Part shown: piece after piece, positions 24,048-34,300 of the stretch
How positions within the stretch are numbered: the first letter of the stretch is position 1
Layout of the letters: each line of letters begins with the position of its first letter
IMG/VR virus record: IMGVR_UViG_3300022752_000087
Coordinates: 1 to 54,589 of that record
Reading direction: 5' to 3' (one strand)
DNA length: 54,589 nucleotides
Source: a virus
Notes under the pieces: model-generated
The model's database searches: none
Told to the model about the DNA's origin: nothing
What the model saw: only the letters and a program-made list of their open reading frames with translations
Position numbers and translations under genes: made by a program

Positions 24048-24180
24048 ATACTGCCGTATTGCCCGACCGATCTCTTATGATGGCAAGGCTGATACGCCGG
24101 AAACGGTCAAACAAGTCGAGAATCACAACAGCCAGTATGTCTGCCTATGTGAGAACGACTGTCCCGCCGGGACAAAGTAG
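23938..24180 (+). CDS. Outer-membrane spanin lipoprotein (Rz1-like)
   Basis: This protein has 80 residues with a clear lipoprotein signal peptide: basic start, hydrophobic core 'LPSLFLILSA' and lipobox LSGC with C25 as the lipidated residue. The mature 56-residue part has 'CRIARPISYD' and a late C-x-C pair, similar to Rz1-type proteins. It overlaps the i-spanin gene by 110 bases in another frame, the classical arrangement. It shows that the host has an outer membrane. Confidence 0.85.
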   Translation: MRSIVRWSLVKLPSLFLILSALSGCVTGLTGAGATSEYCRIARPISYDGKADTPETVKQVENHNSQYVCLCENDCPAGTK

Positions 24181-24194
24181 GGTAAGGTAGCCGT

Positions 24195-26612
24195 ATGGCT
24201 GGTGTCAAGATCGCAACCTTCTATGGTGTCGCACCCAAGGTTTCTCCGGAACTTCTGCCGGAGACAGCCGGGCAGATCGCGCGCAATACGAAGTTGTACT
24301 CTGGCGACCTCATCCCTTACCCCAATCCTGTAGTCGTCGGCAACACAGGGCGTACCGGTACCATCAAGACGCTCTATGCCCTGAAAGACCCGCTTGGGGG
24401 TAACAAGTGGCTGTCGTGGACAACGGATGTGGACATCGCGGTTGTCACCTCCTCTGACATCACGGACCAGCGGTTCTACTACACGGGTGACGGCGTCCCC
24501 AAGGTCAGCAACTATTCACTGGCGTTTACCGGCGCGGCTCCCTACCCGGCGGCGTCCTATGATCTTGGGTTGCCGCTACCCACAACCAAACCTACGGTTA
24601 CGGTTGTGCCTTTCACGACCGCAATAACTGCGTCCTATGCCCGCGACAATAACAACACAGCCCGTCTGGTTACCGCTGCTCCACACGGCCTGAAGGAAGG
24701 TGCGTACATTACGGTCACCGGGTTCAGCTATCTGACCGGGTCTTACAGCTATGTCGGCACGACAGTTTCTTGTACTGTGGTTGGCCATGGGCTGACCGGT
24801 ACACCGCAAGTGGTTCTAGACTTCACGTCGGGTGATGCCATCGACGGCGTCTATACGGCTACGGTGACCGGACCCAACACCTTCGATGTGAGTGTGCCAG
24901 TTGCGCCCACTGCGTCTGGTACCGTGCGGCTCTCGCTCCAGTCGTTCAATGTGACGGGTACGCAGGCTACGGTTATCAACACGACAACCATCGAGTACTT
25001 CAGCCCCGGACCTCAGATCGCGGCGACGGCATACTCCGGGGGTAAGATCGATCTCGGTGGGCCTACTCAGTCCCGCTCATATGTCTATACGTGGTACACC
25101 CCATGGGAGGAGGAGAGCATTGCTTCTGATCCAACCACTGACGTGTTTGTCAAAGAGGGCGTCACGATCACGGTCACCAACCTGCCGACAGCCAAACCTG
25201 CGGGTAATAATTTCGTCCGTGGTATTCGGCTGTACCGCTCACTGGCTACTTCGGCGGGTACGGAGTACTTCCGGCTCAAAACTCTGTGGTTCCCCACTGC
25301 ACTGGCCACGGTTCAGCGCACCAGCAATGTGTCCCGCGTCACGCTCGCCTTCCCACATAACCTCGGGATTGATGATAGGTTCAAAATCAGCGGCTGCACT
25401 GATGCTACGTTCAATATCACAGGCGGTGTCGTTCTCGATATCCCTGATGAATATACGTTCACGTATGCGCAGGCAGGTGTGGATGTAGCATCTACGTCTG
25501 TCGCAGCAGGCACGCTCTATCACGACGTGTCTGAAGACCCGCCGACGACGGCGGCACGGTACTGGGGCGACGGTAGCTACACGTTCACGGACGATTTCGA
25601 TCCACTCAACTTGTTTGATACTCTCACCAGTGACGAGTACGACGCACCACCTGATGACCTTCAGGGTCTGATTGCCGCACAGAACAACATCCTCGCTGGC
25701 TTCGTTGGGAACAAGCTGTATCTTACTGAGCCTGCGCTACCGCACGCATGGCCCATCGCATACGCGATCACCTTCGAGTACGACATTGTCGGGCTGGCTC
25801 CGATCAACGGTGCAATCTTGGTTGCGACCAAGGGGTATCCCTACCTTGTGTCCGGTAGCGACCCGGCTTCAGGTATGAGTATCCAGCGGATCGACGCGCT
25901 CTACCCCTGCCTGAATGGTAAGGGCATCGTCTCGATGAACTACGGGGTGGTCTATCCCACACATGACGGTATGGCAGTCTTCTCCCCCTCCGGTGGTCCG
26001 AACATCATCACGAGGGCGAACTTCAACAACGACACATGGGCGTCCACACTGGACCCGAGTACCATTGTTGGTGAGTTCTATGGCGATGCCTATCTGGCGT
26101 CACACTCCACGGGTGGGTTTGCCTTCGAGCCTGACAAGAACATCGGGGGCCAGTTCGTCGATCTCGATTTCACCTACACTGCCTCATGGTACGATCCTGT
26201 CGAGGGTCGGCTGTTCTGTGTTACCGGTACCGAGGGTGATGTATACGAGTGGGACAATCTGAACCAACCTGCTCTGACGCAGGAGTGGAAGTCCAAGGTC
26301 ATCAAGACTTCGGACATGATCAACCTCGGCGCGGCTCGGGTGATTGCGGACTACCGGGAAGCTACAACCACATGGGATGAAGACAGTCAGGAATGGCAAG
26401 CTGACACATCACCTTGGGCCGCGTCGGACAACATCACGTTCAAGCTCTGGGTAGATAAGCAACTACTCATGACAACCACGGTCACTGATATGAACGTCTT
26501 CCGGTTGCCCACCGGGTACCGGTCTGACACGTTCGAGGTTGGCGTCACAGGCGATGTCCGGGTCCGCGCTATCCACCTTGGCGAAACGCCCCTGAGTCTG
26601 AAGGAAGCGTAA
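24195..26612 (+). CDS. Tail nozzle protein (tail tubular protein B-like)
   Basis: This protein has 805 residues. N-terminal 'YGVAPKVSPELLPETAGQIARNTKLYSGDLIPYPNP' is the typical beginning of podovirus nozzle proteins (T7 gp12 analogues), followed by a beta-propeller-like body. Residues about 145-255 and 375-425 contain repeated 'PHGLKEGAYITVTG'-type modules inserted into the body. It forms the distal tail tube and anchors fibres or spikes. Overlaps the next gene by 1 base. Confidence 0.8.
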   Translation: MAGVKIATFYGVAPKVSPELLPETAGQIARNTKLYSGDLIPYPNPVVVGNTGRTGTIKTLYALKDPLGGNKWLSWTTDVDIAVVTSSDITDQRFYYTGDGVPKVSNYSLAFTGAAPYPAASYDLGLPLPTTKPTVTVVPFTTAITASYARDNNNTARLVTAAPHGLKEGAYITVTGFSYLTGSYSYVGTTVSCTVVGHGLTGTPQVVLDFTSGDAIDGVYTATVTGPNTFDVSVPVAPTASGTVRLSLQSFNVTGTQATVINTTTIEYFSPGPQIAATAYSGGKIDLGGPTQSRSYVYTWYTPWEEESIASDPTTDVFVKEGVTITVTNLPTAKPAGNNFVRGIRLYRSLATSAGTEYFRLKTLWFPTALATVQRTSNVSRVTLAFPHNLGIDDRFKISGCTDATFNITGGVVLDIPDEYTFTYAQAGVDVASTSVAAGTLYHDVSEDPPTTAARYWGDGSYTFTDDFDPLNLFDTLTSDEYDAPPDDLQGLIAAQNNILAGFVGNKLYLTEPALPHAWPIAYAITFEYDIVGLAPINGAILVATKGYPYLVSGSDPASGMSIQRIDALYPCLNGKGIVSMNYGVVYPTHDGMAVFSPSGGPNIITRANFNNDTWASTLDPSTIVGEFYGDAYLASHSTGGFAFEPDKNIGGQFVDLDFTYTASWYDPVEGRLFCVTGTEGDVYEWDNLNQPALTQEWKSKVIKTSDMINLGAARVIADYREATTTWDEDSQEWQADTSPWAASDNITFKLWVDKQLLMTTTVTDMNVFRLPTGYRSDTFEVGVTGDVRVRAIHLGETPLSLKEA

Positions 26613-26959
26613 TGGCTAGGTTCACGGCAATCCCCAATCCGCCTCAATCAGAGATGTCTAGCTGGCAGTACCAGATGCTTGGCGCGATGAAGGAAAACAT
26701 CGAGCTTCTGGTGGGGTCACGCGGCGAGAAGGATAATGCAAGTCGGGCTGTTACCAAAGCGTCGATCACGGTAGTTCAAGCGCCGGAACAAACCATGCGG
26801 CAGATCACGGCGCAAGGCGCGGCTGTCAACTTGGAAGGCGCTGTGGTCCCCGCGATGGAAGATTACATTGAACTGCTCAAGAATGTACAAGCGTTGGCAA
26901 ATGATGTAGCATCGGTGCGGGCAACGCTGAACACCCTCATTACCCAGTTGCGAGGTTAG
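26612..26959 (+). CDS. Small helical virion-associated protein
   Basis: This protein has 115 residues. N-terminal 'NPPQSEMSSWQYQMLGAMKENIELL' followed by a central basic/Thr-rich segment and a long C-terminal helix. Position between nozzle and internal virion proteins suggests a tail or ejection component. Family not named. Confidence 0.65.
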   Translation: MARFTAIPNPPQSEMSSWQYQMLGAMKENIELLVGSRGEKDNASRAVTKASITVVQAPEQTMRQITAQGAAVNLEGAVVPAMEDYIELLKNVQALANDVASVRATLNTLITQLRG

Positions 26960-26960
26960 A

Positions 26961-27752
26961 ATGAACAACCCGGTAGTTACAGCCCTGAACCCGCAGGTTG
27001 CGTCCACTACGTCGCTGGACCTCCCGCCTGCACTTGCTAGCATTCTGGCTATGCCCTCCGCTAGCGGTGCACCCATGTCTGCCTCTGCGCCCATGGCTCC
27101 GGCTGCTCCTGCTGCTACTCTCGGCGGTGCCCTTGGCGGCGCGCCCTCCATACAGGCACAACCACTTCCTAGCTTCAAGGAAGGCGGCATGATCGGTGCC
27201 GGTGGCGCTCCCATGCCCGGCCCGCAGGGTCAGCCTGTTCCACCGATGAACCCGTCGCAGCGTGACCAGCTTCTCAACCAGTCACTGGGCCAGAACCCGC
27301 AGGTCGTGCAGGAGATTCAGGCAGCCTTGGCCGAGGGTCTTCAGACCGGAGAGATCACGGCACAAGAACTGAACATGATCATTCAGTTGACGCAGGTGGC
27401 TGCGCAGAACCCGGACATGTACCCCTACGTTCGTCAGTTCGCCATCCAGCAGGGCATCGCCTCTGAGGAGGACTTGCCGCAACAGTACGACGAAGGTCTG
27501 GTTGTGGCACTGCTCACGGTCGCCAAGTCTGCGCAGCAGATGATGCAGGGTGGGCAGAACATGATGACCCCCGCACAGCCCGGTGCACCGATGCAGTCAA
27601 TGAAGACTGGGGGTACGGTTAAGGGTCAGGCCGATGGTCCAGTCCCGATCATGGCCCACGAGGGTGAGTACGTCATTCCTAAGAACGTGGTCCAGATGAA
27701 GGGGAAGGAGTTCTTCGACCGTCTGATTGAGCAATACAAGGACAAGGCGTGA
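26961..27752 (+). CDS. Internal virion/structural protein with GEYVIPKNVV motif
   Basis: This protein has 263 residues. The N-terminal 90 are Ala/Pro/Gly-rich and probably disordered; the middle is helical ('QEIQAALAEGLQTGEITAQE'). The C-terminus has 'VPIMAHEGEYVIPKNVVQMK' followed by 'FFDRLIEQYKDKA', a pattern often seen at the ends of phage tail and internal virion proteins. Overlaps the next gene by 4 bases. Confidence 0.7.
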   Translation: MNNPVVTALNPQVASTTSLDLPPALASILAMPSASGAPMSASAPMAPAAPAATLGGALGGAPSIQAQPLPSFKEGGMIGAGGAPMPGPQGQPVPPMNPSQRDQLLNQSLGQNPQVVQEIQAALAEGLQTGEITAQELNMIIQLTQVAAQNPDMYPYVRQFAIQQGIASEEDLPQQYDEGLVVALLTVAKSAQQMMQGGQNMMTPAQPGAPMQSMKTGGTVKGQADGPVPIMAHEGEYVIPKNVVQMKGKEFFDRLIEQYKDKA

Positions 27753-28186
27753 GCGAACTGTCCATCGAGCTTCTGACGCAGGAAAGGGCCATCGAGTTGT
27801 GGCCCCAGATCGTGCCGCTCGTAGAGAAGTCTGCGCTCGGCAACGTGATGACTTCGTCCGATATGGATTCACACTACGTCTTTAACGCGGTGTGCGCTGA
27901 TGAGGCTGTGATCTTCGCCGGGTTCGAGGGTAGTGAGCTTGCCACGATCTTGGGTATCCAGTTCTCGGAAGCGAATGGACGTAGGTGTGCCGACATCATC
28001 ACGTTGGCAGGACGCCGCCTGACCAAGTTCAAGCAGATGTTCTGGACGCCTATCCTCGATTGGCTCAAGGCCAACGGCGTTGAGTACCTCGATAGCTATG
28101 TCCCGACCGAACGGGCTATGCTATACATGAACAAGTTCGGTTTCGATAAATCCTGCGCGCATATCAGAATGTCTCTGGGGAATTGA
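27749..28186 (+). CDS. GNAT-fold internal virion-type protein
   Basis: This protein has 145 residues, starting at GTG. The segment order (helix, 'AVIFAGFEGSELATILGIQF', helix, 'TERAMLYMNKFGFDKSCAHI') resembles GNAT acetyltransferase folds. In podoviruses such proteins occupy the place of T7 gp13 and are thought to help virion assembly and not acetylation; no clear acetyl-CoA R/Q-x-x-G-x-G/A loop is seen here. Inference from pattern and context. Confidence 0.6.
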   Translation: MSELSIELLTQERAIELWPQIVPLVEKSALGNVMTSSDMDSHYVFNAVCADEAVIFAGFEGSELATILGIQFSEANGRRCADIITLAGRRLTKFKQMFWTPILDWLKANGVEYLDSYVPTERAMLYMNKFGFDKSCAHIRMSLGN

Positions 28187-28187
28187 A

Positions 28188-29303
28188 ATGGGTAAGATCG
28201 TTAAGTCAGTCCTCAAGATCGCAGCCGTCGCTGCCATCTCGTTTTTTGCCCCGCCGCTGGCTGCTGCCGTTGCTCCTGCGATTGGCGTTGGCGGCGCTCT
28301 CGGTACGACGGTTCTTGCCGCAGGTATCGGCGCAGGTGCAGGTGAGCTTGCTGGTGTTGGGTGGAAAGCCGGTCTACTGGCTGGAGGTCTATCAGGTGCT
28401 GGCCAATCTGGATTGTTTGGGGGTAAAGCCGCTAGTACCGCAGGCGGCGGCACTGCGAGTACCGCAGGTACGGCAACCAGCACGCCGTCTCCGTTTCTGA
28501 ACCCGCAGACCCCTGCGTCTCTGTCGGGGTATCCCGCTGCTGCCGGTCCAGCCGTATCACCGTTCCTGAACCCGCAGACCCCTGCGCTTCTTGCGGCACC
28601 GGGTACCGCTGCTGCCGGTACCGCAGGCGGTCTTACGCTCGGCGGCGCATTGTCCAAGGCTGCTAGTAATCCCCTCGGCGCACTGGGGAGCGGGGTCAAG
28701 AACCTCACATCCGCCGCTAGTGGCGCACTTGGTGCCGCTGGTCTCGGAGCCGGTGGTCTCAACCTTGGCGGTGCTGCCCCAATGCTCCTCGCCGCTGGTC
28801 TCGTCGGTAATCCCGGCGGCGCGATGGCCAAGGCGCAGGAGCAGGAACTCATGCGAGCGCAGCAGGTCAATGCGGCCCTGACGCAGCAGCGTCTGGATGA
28901 AGCAAACAAGTTGATCGGTGATGCTGCTTACTATGATCCCGAGTACATGGCTCGTCAGGCCGCTGAGGCTGCCATGATCAAGGGTGGTATCCAGACCGCA
29001 GAGCAGACCCGTGGTCTTACGGGTGAACGCCTCGCTGCCGAACGTCGCCGGATGCGCCTCGGTACTGCTCGCTCGGCTGGCACTGCATACCAGCAGGGGT
29101 ATGGCACCGGGGTCGGTGCCCGCACTCAGACACGTCAGGCCGGTATCAGCGCTATCCCGACTGAGTATGCAATGACCAACCCCTCCGGAGCTATTGCAGC
29201 CCGCAACGCAGCAGCGCAAGCAAAGGCAAATGAAACCGCAGGACTCAGCGCGCTATTCGGACAGGTGCTTGGTCAGGGTCAAACCGCTTCGCTTGGTATG
29301 TAA
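28188..29303 (+). CDS. Ala/Gly-rich internal virion (ejection) protein
   Basis: This protein has 371 residues. N-terminal hydrophobic region (residues 5-60, Ala/Gly-rich) could cross a membrane; 'SPFLNPQTPA' occurs twice (about residues 101 and 125). The C-terminal half is helical, with 'QEQELMRAQQVNAALTQQRL' and many Gln/Arg/Ala. This resembles T7 gp14-like core proteins that are ejected into the envelope. Followed by two more candidate ejection proteins. Confidence 0.7.
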   Translation: MGKIVKSVLKIAAVAAISFFAPPLAAAVAPAIGVGGALGTTVLAAGIGAGAGELAGVGWKAGLLAGGLSGAGQSGLFGGKAASTAGGGTASTAGTATSTPSPFLNPQTPASLSGYPAAAGPAVSPFLNPQTPALLAAPGTAAAGTAGGLTLGGALSKAASNPLGALGSGVKNLTSAASGALGAAGLGAGGLNLGGAAPMLLAAGLVGNPGGAMAKAQEQELMRAQQVNAALTQQRLDEANKLIGDAAYYDPEYMARQAAEAAMIKGGIQTAEQTRGLTGERLAAERRRMRLGTARSAGTAYQQGYGTGVGARTQTRQAGISAIPTEYAMTNPSGAIAARNAAAQAKANETAGLSALFGQVLGQGQTASLGM

Positions 29304-29317
29304 GGTAAGGGTGTAGT

Positions 29318-31390
29318 ATGGCACTTGGTGAGTTCCTCGCAACCGCAGGTCGGGTAGGCCAAGGCATTCGGGCCGAGCAGGCTGCAATGCGGGCAGACCG
29401 CGAGCAGCAACTTGCCTTGGAAGCTCTCAATCGACAGGATGAGTTCCGCCGTCAGCAGCTTACGGCCCCTACTCCGGAATTGCCCGCGCAGGGTTTGATG
29501 CTCGGTGCGCCTGTACAGGTTGCCGAACCTGAGTTTGCTCCCGCTGGCCGTTCTGTTGTTGCTGGTCTAGCTGCTATCCCTGCTGTAGGGGGTACTACAT
29601 CTGCTCCCGCCGCCTTGGCCCCGGCTCCGGCTGCGCAGGCAAGTAAGCCCCGTGGGGTTGTCAAGATCGAAGGCGTCACGATCCAGCCATGGAACATGCA
29701 GCGCCCGGATCGCCTTAACGCTGGTGTTGCCGGTTTCGAGCGCGTCGATCCCAACGCATCTGATAACCAGCAAGCGGCTATTCGCAGCCGGAACGAAGTG
29801 AAGCTTGGACTAGCGCTCAACAACCTCGTCGGTAGCACCTCTGTATGGTTTGGTTCGCTCCGGAAGGGGTTTGTCCCGCAGGACCAGAAGCGCGCACTGG
29901 AACTTAGCGATGCTGCGTCAAGTTGGTATAAGAGCAGCGATGCCAAGGACTATTTCCGCCGCAACCCCGAGATGCTGGCTGTTGCGCAGAAGAACCCGGT
30001 CAACTTCTTCGACGGCTTGAACCGTGCCAATCAGATGGTTCAGGGACAGCCCAAGGCTCCGACTGCTGCGCCTGCTGCACCTACTGCCGCCCCTGCTGGA
30101 CCCCTCGCCGGTATCATCACGCAGATCAGGCAGGCCGAAACTGGCGGGCTGCCAAATCCGTATGTGTCCAATCTGGCCGGTGCGTCCTCTGCGTTTGGCC
30201 CGTACCAGTTCACTCGTAGTACGTGGATCAGTACCTACCGTAAGTTGAACCCCGGCACTGGTCTGTCGGACGATAAAATCTGGGCGCAGCGCACCAACCC
30301 AGAGATGAACGAACGCCTGATGCAGAAGCTGACGGCTGATAACGCCGCGTCTCTTGAGCGCGCGGGTATGCCGGTCAATGCCCCGACTGCTTACCTTGCA
30401 CACTTCCTCGGCGCTAACACAGCAGTCAAGCTGCTTCAGGCTGACCAGAATACGCCGGTCGAGAGCCTTCTCTCTAAGAAGCAAGTCGATGCCAACCCGA
30501 CTGTGCTGAAGGGTAAGACTGTAGGGCAGGTCGCCCAATGGGCCGTTGGTAAGACATCCGGGGGTGGCCAGCCCGCTGGTACCCAGATGGCTGCTGGTGT
30601 GAATACAGGCACTACGCCTGTGTCTGCCCCGGTCCGTATCGATCCGTCGAGTTTCTACCTCGCTGACCAGAACATGGTCTCGCAGGACATGCGTGTTGCT
30701 ATTCAGAACCGCGCAGAACTCGCGCGTATGGCGCAGATGTACCGCAACGCCGGGATGGGTGATCAGTTCACTCAGACACGTCTGAAGATGCTGGACTTGG
30801 ACAACAGTCTGCTGTTCCTTCAGGGGATGCAGGGCATCCAAGAAATCGCTATGGCTAATGACCCGCGCCGCCTCGCTGCTGTGTGGTCCCAGTACGCTGG
30901 TGTCCCGGTGCAGCTTCAGCCGCAGACCGATGGCACCTATAACGTCATGGTCAATGGCCGTGTCACACAGCGCGGCGTAGCCGCTAACACGATCATCGAC
31001 AGCGCTCGCTCGGCGTTTGACGCTGAGTACCGCAAGATGCGGACTGAGTCTTCTTCCTCGATGGCGGTCGAGCAGTTTAAGAGCCAGCTTCGCATCTCTG
31101 AAGAGTCGGCCAAGGCTGTACTTCAGACTGCGCGCGAAGCGCAGAACGAACTCATCAAGGGCGAGAATGCCCGTGCCGTCGAACTGATCAAGCAGATGGA
31201 CCCGAACGGAAAGATTACGATGTTGCCCGATGGCAGTGGTCGGTCTATTCTTCAGGTCCAAGGGCAGACGATCATGCTCGACCCCGGTGGTAATCCGATT
31301 GAAGGTTCTCCTGATCAGATGACTGCGCCGTCTGCTAAGTCTATAAGTGGTCTGCCGACGCGCTCTGTGGGTGTCGGTGTTGGAGGTTAA
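29318..31390 (+). CDS. Ejection protein with lytic transglycosylase-like domain
   Basis: This protein has 690 residues. Residues about 260-410 carry a lysozyme/SLT-like domain: 'IITQIRQAETGG' supplies a catalytic Glu candidate, followed by 'SSAFGPYQFTRSTW' and 'PTAYLAHFLGANTAVKLLQA', as in phage internal peptidoglycan hydrolases. Flanks are helical, Ala/Gln-rich. It probably thins peptidoglycan during DNA injection. Situated between the hydrophobic core protein and the giant protein, like T7 gp15/gp16 order. Confidence 0.78.
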   Translation: MALGEFLATAGRVGQGIRAEQAAMRADREQQLALEALNRQDEFRRQQLTAPTPELPAQGLMLGAPVQVAEPEFAPAGRSVVAGLAAIPAVGGTTSAPAALAPAPAAQASKPRGVVKIEGVTIQPWNMQRPDRLNAGVAGFERVDPNASDNQQAAIRSRNEVKLGLALNNLVGSTSVWFGSLRKGFVPQDQKRALELSDAASSWYKSSDAKDYFRRNPEMLAVAQKNPVNFFDGLNRANQMVQGQPKAPTAAPAAPTAAPAGPLAGIITQIRQAETGGLPNPYVSNLAGASSAFGPYQFTRSTWISTYRKLNPGTGLSDDKIWAQRTNPEMNERLMQKLTADNAASLERAGMPVNAPTAYLAHFLGANTAVKLLQADQNTPVESLLSKKQVDANPTVLKGKTVGQVAQWAVGKTSGGGQPAGTQMAAGVNTGTTPVSAPVRIDPSSFYLADQNMVSQDMRVAIQNRAELARMAQMYRNAGMGDQFTQTRLKMLDLDNSLLFLQGMQGIQEIAMANDPRRLAAVWSQYAGVPVQLQPQTDGTYNVMVNGRVTQRGVAANTIIDSARSAFDAEYRKMRTESSSSMAVEQFKSQLRISEESAKAVLQTAREAQNELIKGENARAVELIKQMDPNGKITMLPDGSGRSILQVQGQTIMLDPGGNPIEGSPDQMTAPSAKSISGLPTRSVGVGVGG

Positions 31391-31395
31391 GCACA

Positions 31396-34300
31396 ATGGC
31401 TCAGGCCGGTCTGTTCACGAACCCGTTGACCGCAGCGACGGGAGGTCCTGCCTCATCGCTTAACCCACTGGTCAGCACCCCGGCACCGCCTGCTACCGGA
31501 CTCGATGTACTTCAACAGTCGCTCGCTGATATCGCCGTCATCGGGGAGAACGCTCGCCAGCGCGTCACTATCGCTGCACCGCAGGTGGCACCGCAGACTG
31601 CGCCGACTATCGCATATAGCCCTTCGACCAAGCAGTTCTTTGTTCAAGGTCAGGTCTTCACCGAGGACGACGCGCAGAAGGCGCTTGAGACTGAGGCGCT
31701 GCTCAGCCAGCCCGGTGGCGTCCCGCTCCCGCAGGGTGACTGGGTTCCCATCGACCAACAGTCCTACTCCGGGTATCTGGGTCGGATCAAGAACCCCACC
31801 CTCAGCACACTGTTCACCAAGGGGTTCGGTCGCGGCGTAGACTCGATGCAGCTTCTGGCTGGCCGTGGCCTCCAACTTGCTGGCGCTGAGAAGTTTGGTG
31901 GTGATATCGTCAAGCAACAGGTCGAAGACCTGCGGCGCACTACCCCTTATGAGCGGCGCTTCAGCGAGATCAAGACGGGCGATGATGCCGTCCAGTGGTT
32001 CGTCGCCAACCTTGCAGAGCAGGGTCCTAACCTGCTGGAGTCTGTCGCTGTCGCTGTTGCCGGTGCTGCTGCGGGCACCGCCACCGGTGGCCCCGGTCTC
32101 GGTACTGTTGGTGGCGCTATTGCTGGCCTCGCTGGTAAGTCTGCGTTTAAGCAGGCAGTTCTTGCTGCGGCACGGAAGCAGATCGCTGGTGAGGTTCTTG
32201 AAGCCGCCGAGCGGAAAATCCTGAAGACCGCCGCTGGTATCGCGGGTGCCACTGCCGTATCCTATGCCAATAACGTGGCCATCGGTGCGTCTGATATCTA
32301 TGGTGAACTTCGGGATCGCGGTGCCGACCCCAATGATGTAAACGCCAAGATGACCGCTCTGATGGGGTCTATTCCGTATGCTGCTCTTGAGACGCTTCCG
32401 GAGTTTCTGCTCGCTGGCCGTGTGCTTGGCGGTGTTGCTGCCCCTCGCGCTATGGCTGCTGGTACTGGGGTTGTTCGTCGCGGTGCTGAACTTCTTCGCC
32501 GTGGCGCTGTGGGTGGTGCAATCGGTGCGTTGGGCGAAGGTAGCACGGAGCTAGGACAGGAAGCTCTGCTCCTTGGTCTCTCTGACCAAGACCTCAGTAA
32601 GCCTGAGAACATCCAACGACTGATCGATAGCTTCGCTGCCGGTGCTGCCATCGGTGGACCCATCGGTGCAGTCGCTAACCTGCGGGGTCATAAGCCCGCC
32701 AACCTACTTGATCCGGGCCAGAACGCTGACGACGGCGCAGGCACCGCCGCTGGTGGTACGCCGCAACTCGGTGGCCCCGGCCCTGTCCCGCTTCTTACTG
32801 GTCCCAGCACGGCACTTGGTCCTGCTGTGGAGCAGGTCGATGGCACGCCTTATACACCGCGTACCGATATCAGCGGTCTCGTCTCCGGTCAGCAGCAGCT
32901 TATGCTACCGCCTCCGGGTGCTGTGCTTCAAGTGCAGGGCCAGCCTGACTTCGTTGTAGATGAGGATGGTAACATCCGGCAGGCTACGCCTGACGACGTA
33001 GTCGTAGGTATCTCTGATCGCGGCTTCGTTCCTGCCACCGCGCCCGGTACGCAGGGCGTCCTCGATGTCTTCCCCGGCAGCCAGACGACTGTGCGCGAAC
33101 TGCGCGGTATGATGGAAGCCCCTGCGGGCGAGCCAACTGCACTTCTCCAACCGGAGGGTGTCACTGGCGAGGTCCCCACTGGGGACATCAACCTTGATCA
33201 GGAAGTGCTGCCGTTTGAGTCCGGTTTGGCTCCTCGGTATCTCGGACCTGCGCCTACCCCGGCTGGTACGCTGGCTGAAAATCCTGTGCTTCGCGCTGCT
33301 CGTGAAGCTATGCTCCGTCGCCAGACACAGGAGCAGCAGTTTGCAGGTGTTCAACCTACCGTAACGCCGGAAGTCGGCGCGCTGGGTCAGCGCCTTGCTG
33401 AGTCACAGCCGTTCCTCGACGTTATGGGGACCGAAGGTCGGCTCCTTGCTGAACCGCAGTACGGAGCGACTGAAGAGGAAGCCCGTCAAGCGTGGCTTGA
33501 CACCAAGAGTGGGCGCACCCGTAACTGGAATCAGCTTTCGCAGAACGTCCGCAACCAGTGGATAGACGCACTCAATGGTAGTTACACTGCTGATGATCTC
33601 AAGCAGATCAAGCGAGACCTGAGCAGTGCCGAGTCGGCAGCGCGACTGACCAAGACACAGCCCCGCACTGTGGTTACCGGTGCGATCACACCTACACCTG
33701 TCTTCAAGAAGGAGGCACCGCGTGCAGCCAAAAAGCCAAAAGCAACTGCGCTGGCTAAAGGCAAACAAACCCGAGTTGCTGAACCAGTTGGAGCAAAGCC
33801 TGCTGCCCGACCGGCCCCTACCGGAACGCGCGTCGTCAAAGCCCAAGAATCACGGCAAGCGCCTACCGTCACTGTTCAAGATGTAAAGGCCGACCCGCAG
33901 TACAAGCCTACCATGGCTGCGCTTGATGCCGCCGTAAAGGACGGCACGATCACTGGTCGTGACCGGATGAAGCTGCTCGTCGATCTTAACAAGGACGGCG
34001 ACTTCGAGTTGGTCAAGGACGAACTCGCGGCGAAGCGCGCGGCTGCTGCCAAGAAGCCTGTGGCAAAGCCCGCACCTATGGCTACTGCCAAGCCTGCGCC
34101 GAAGGCTGCTGCGCTCAAGAAGGGCAAGCCCACCCTGACTTATGACGCTGTACGGCAGGAAGTCATCGACGCCGCCGACGCGGATATCATCTCGCAGGAG
34201 CAGTACGACACCCTGATCGCCGGGATTGACCGCCGCACTTCGACGCCCGACCGCATCAAGGCGCAGCTTGATTACCTGATTAAGGGCGGCACCATCAAGA

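Noticed and set aside
23826-24180. Frameshifted single gene in the spanin region
   Set aside because: The two overlapping frames each have a start, and one encodes a membrane anchor while the other has a lipobox, the classical i-spanin/o-spanin arrangement.
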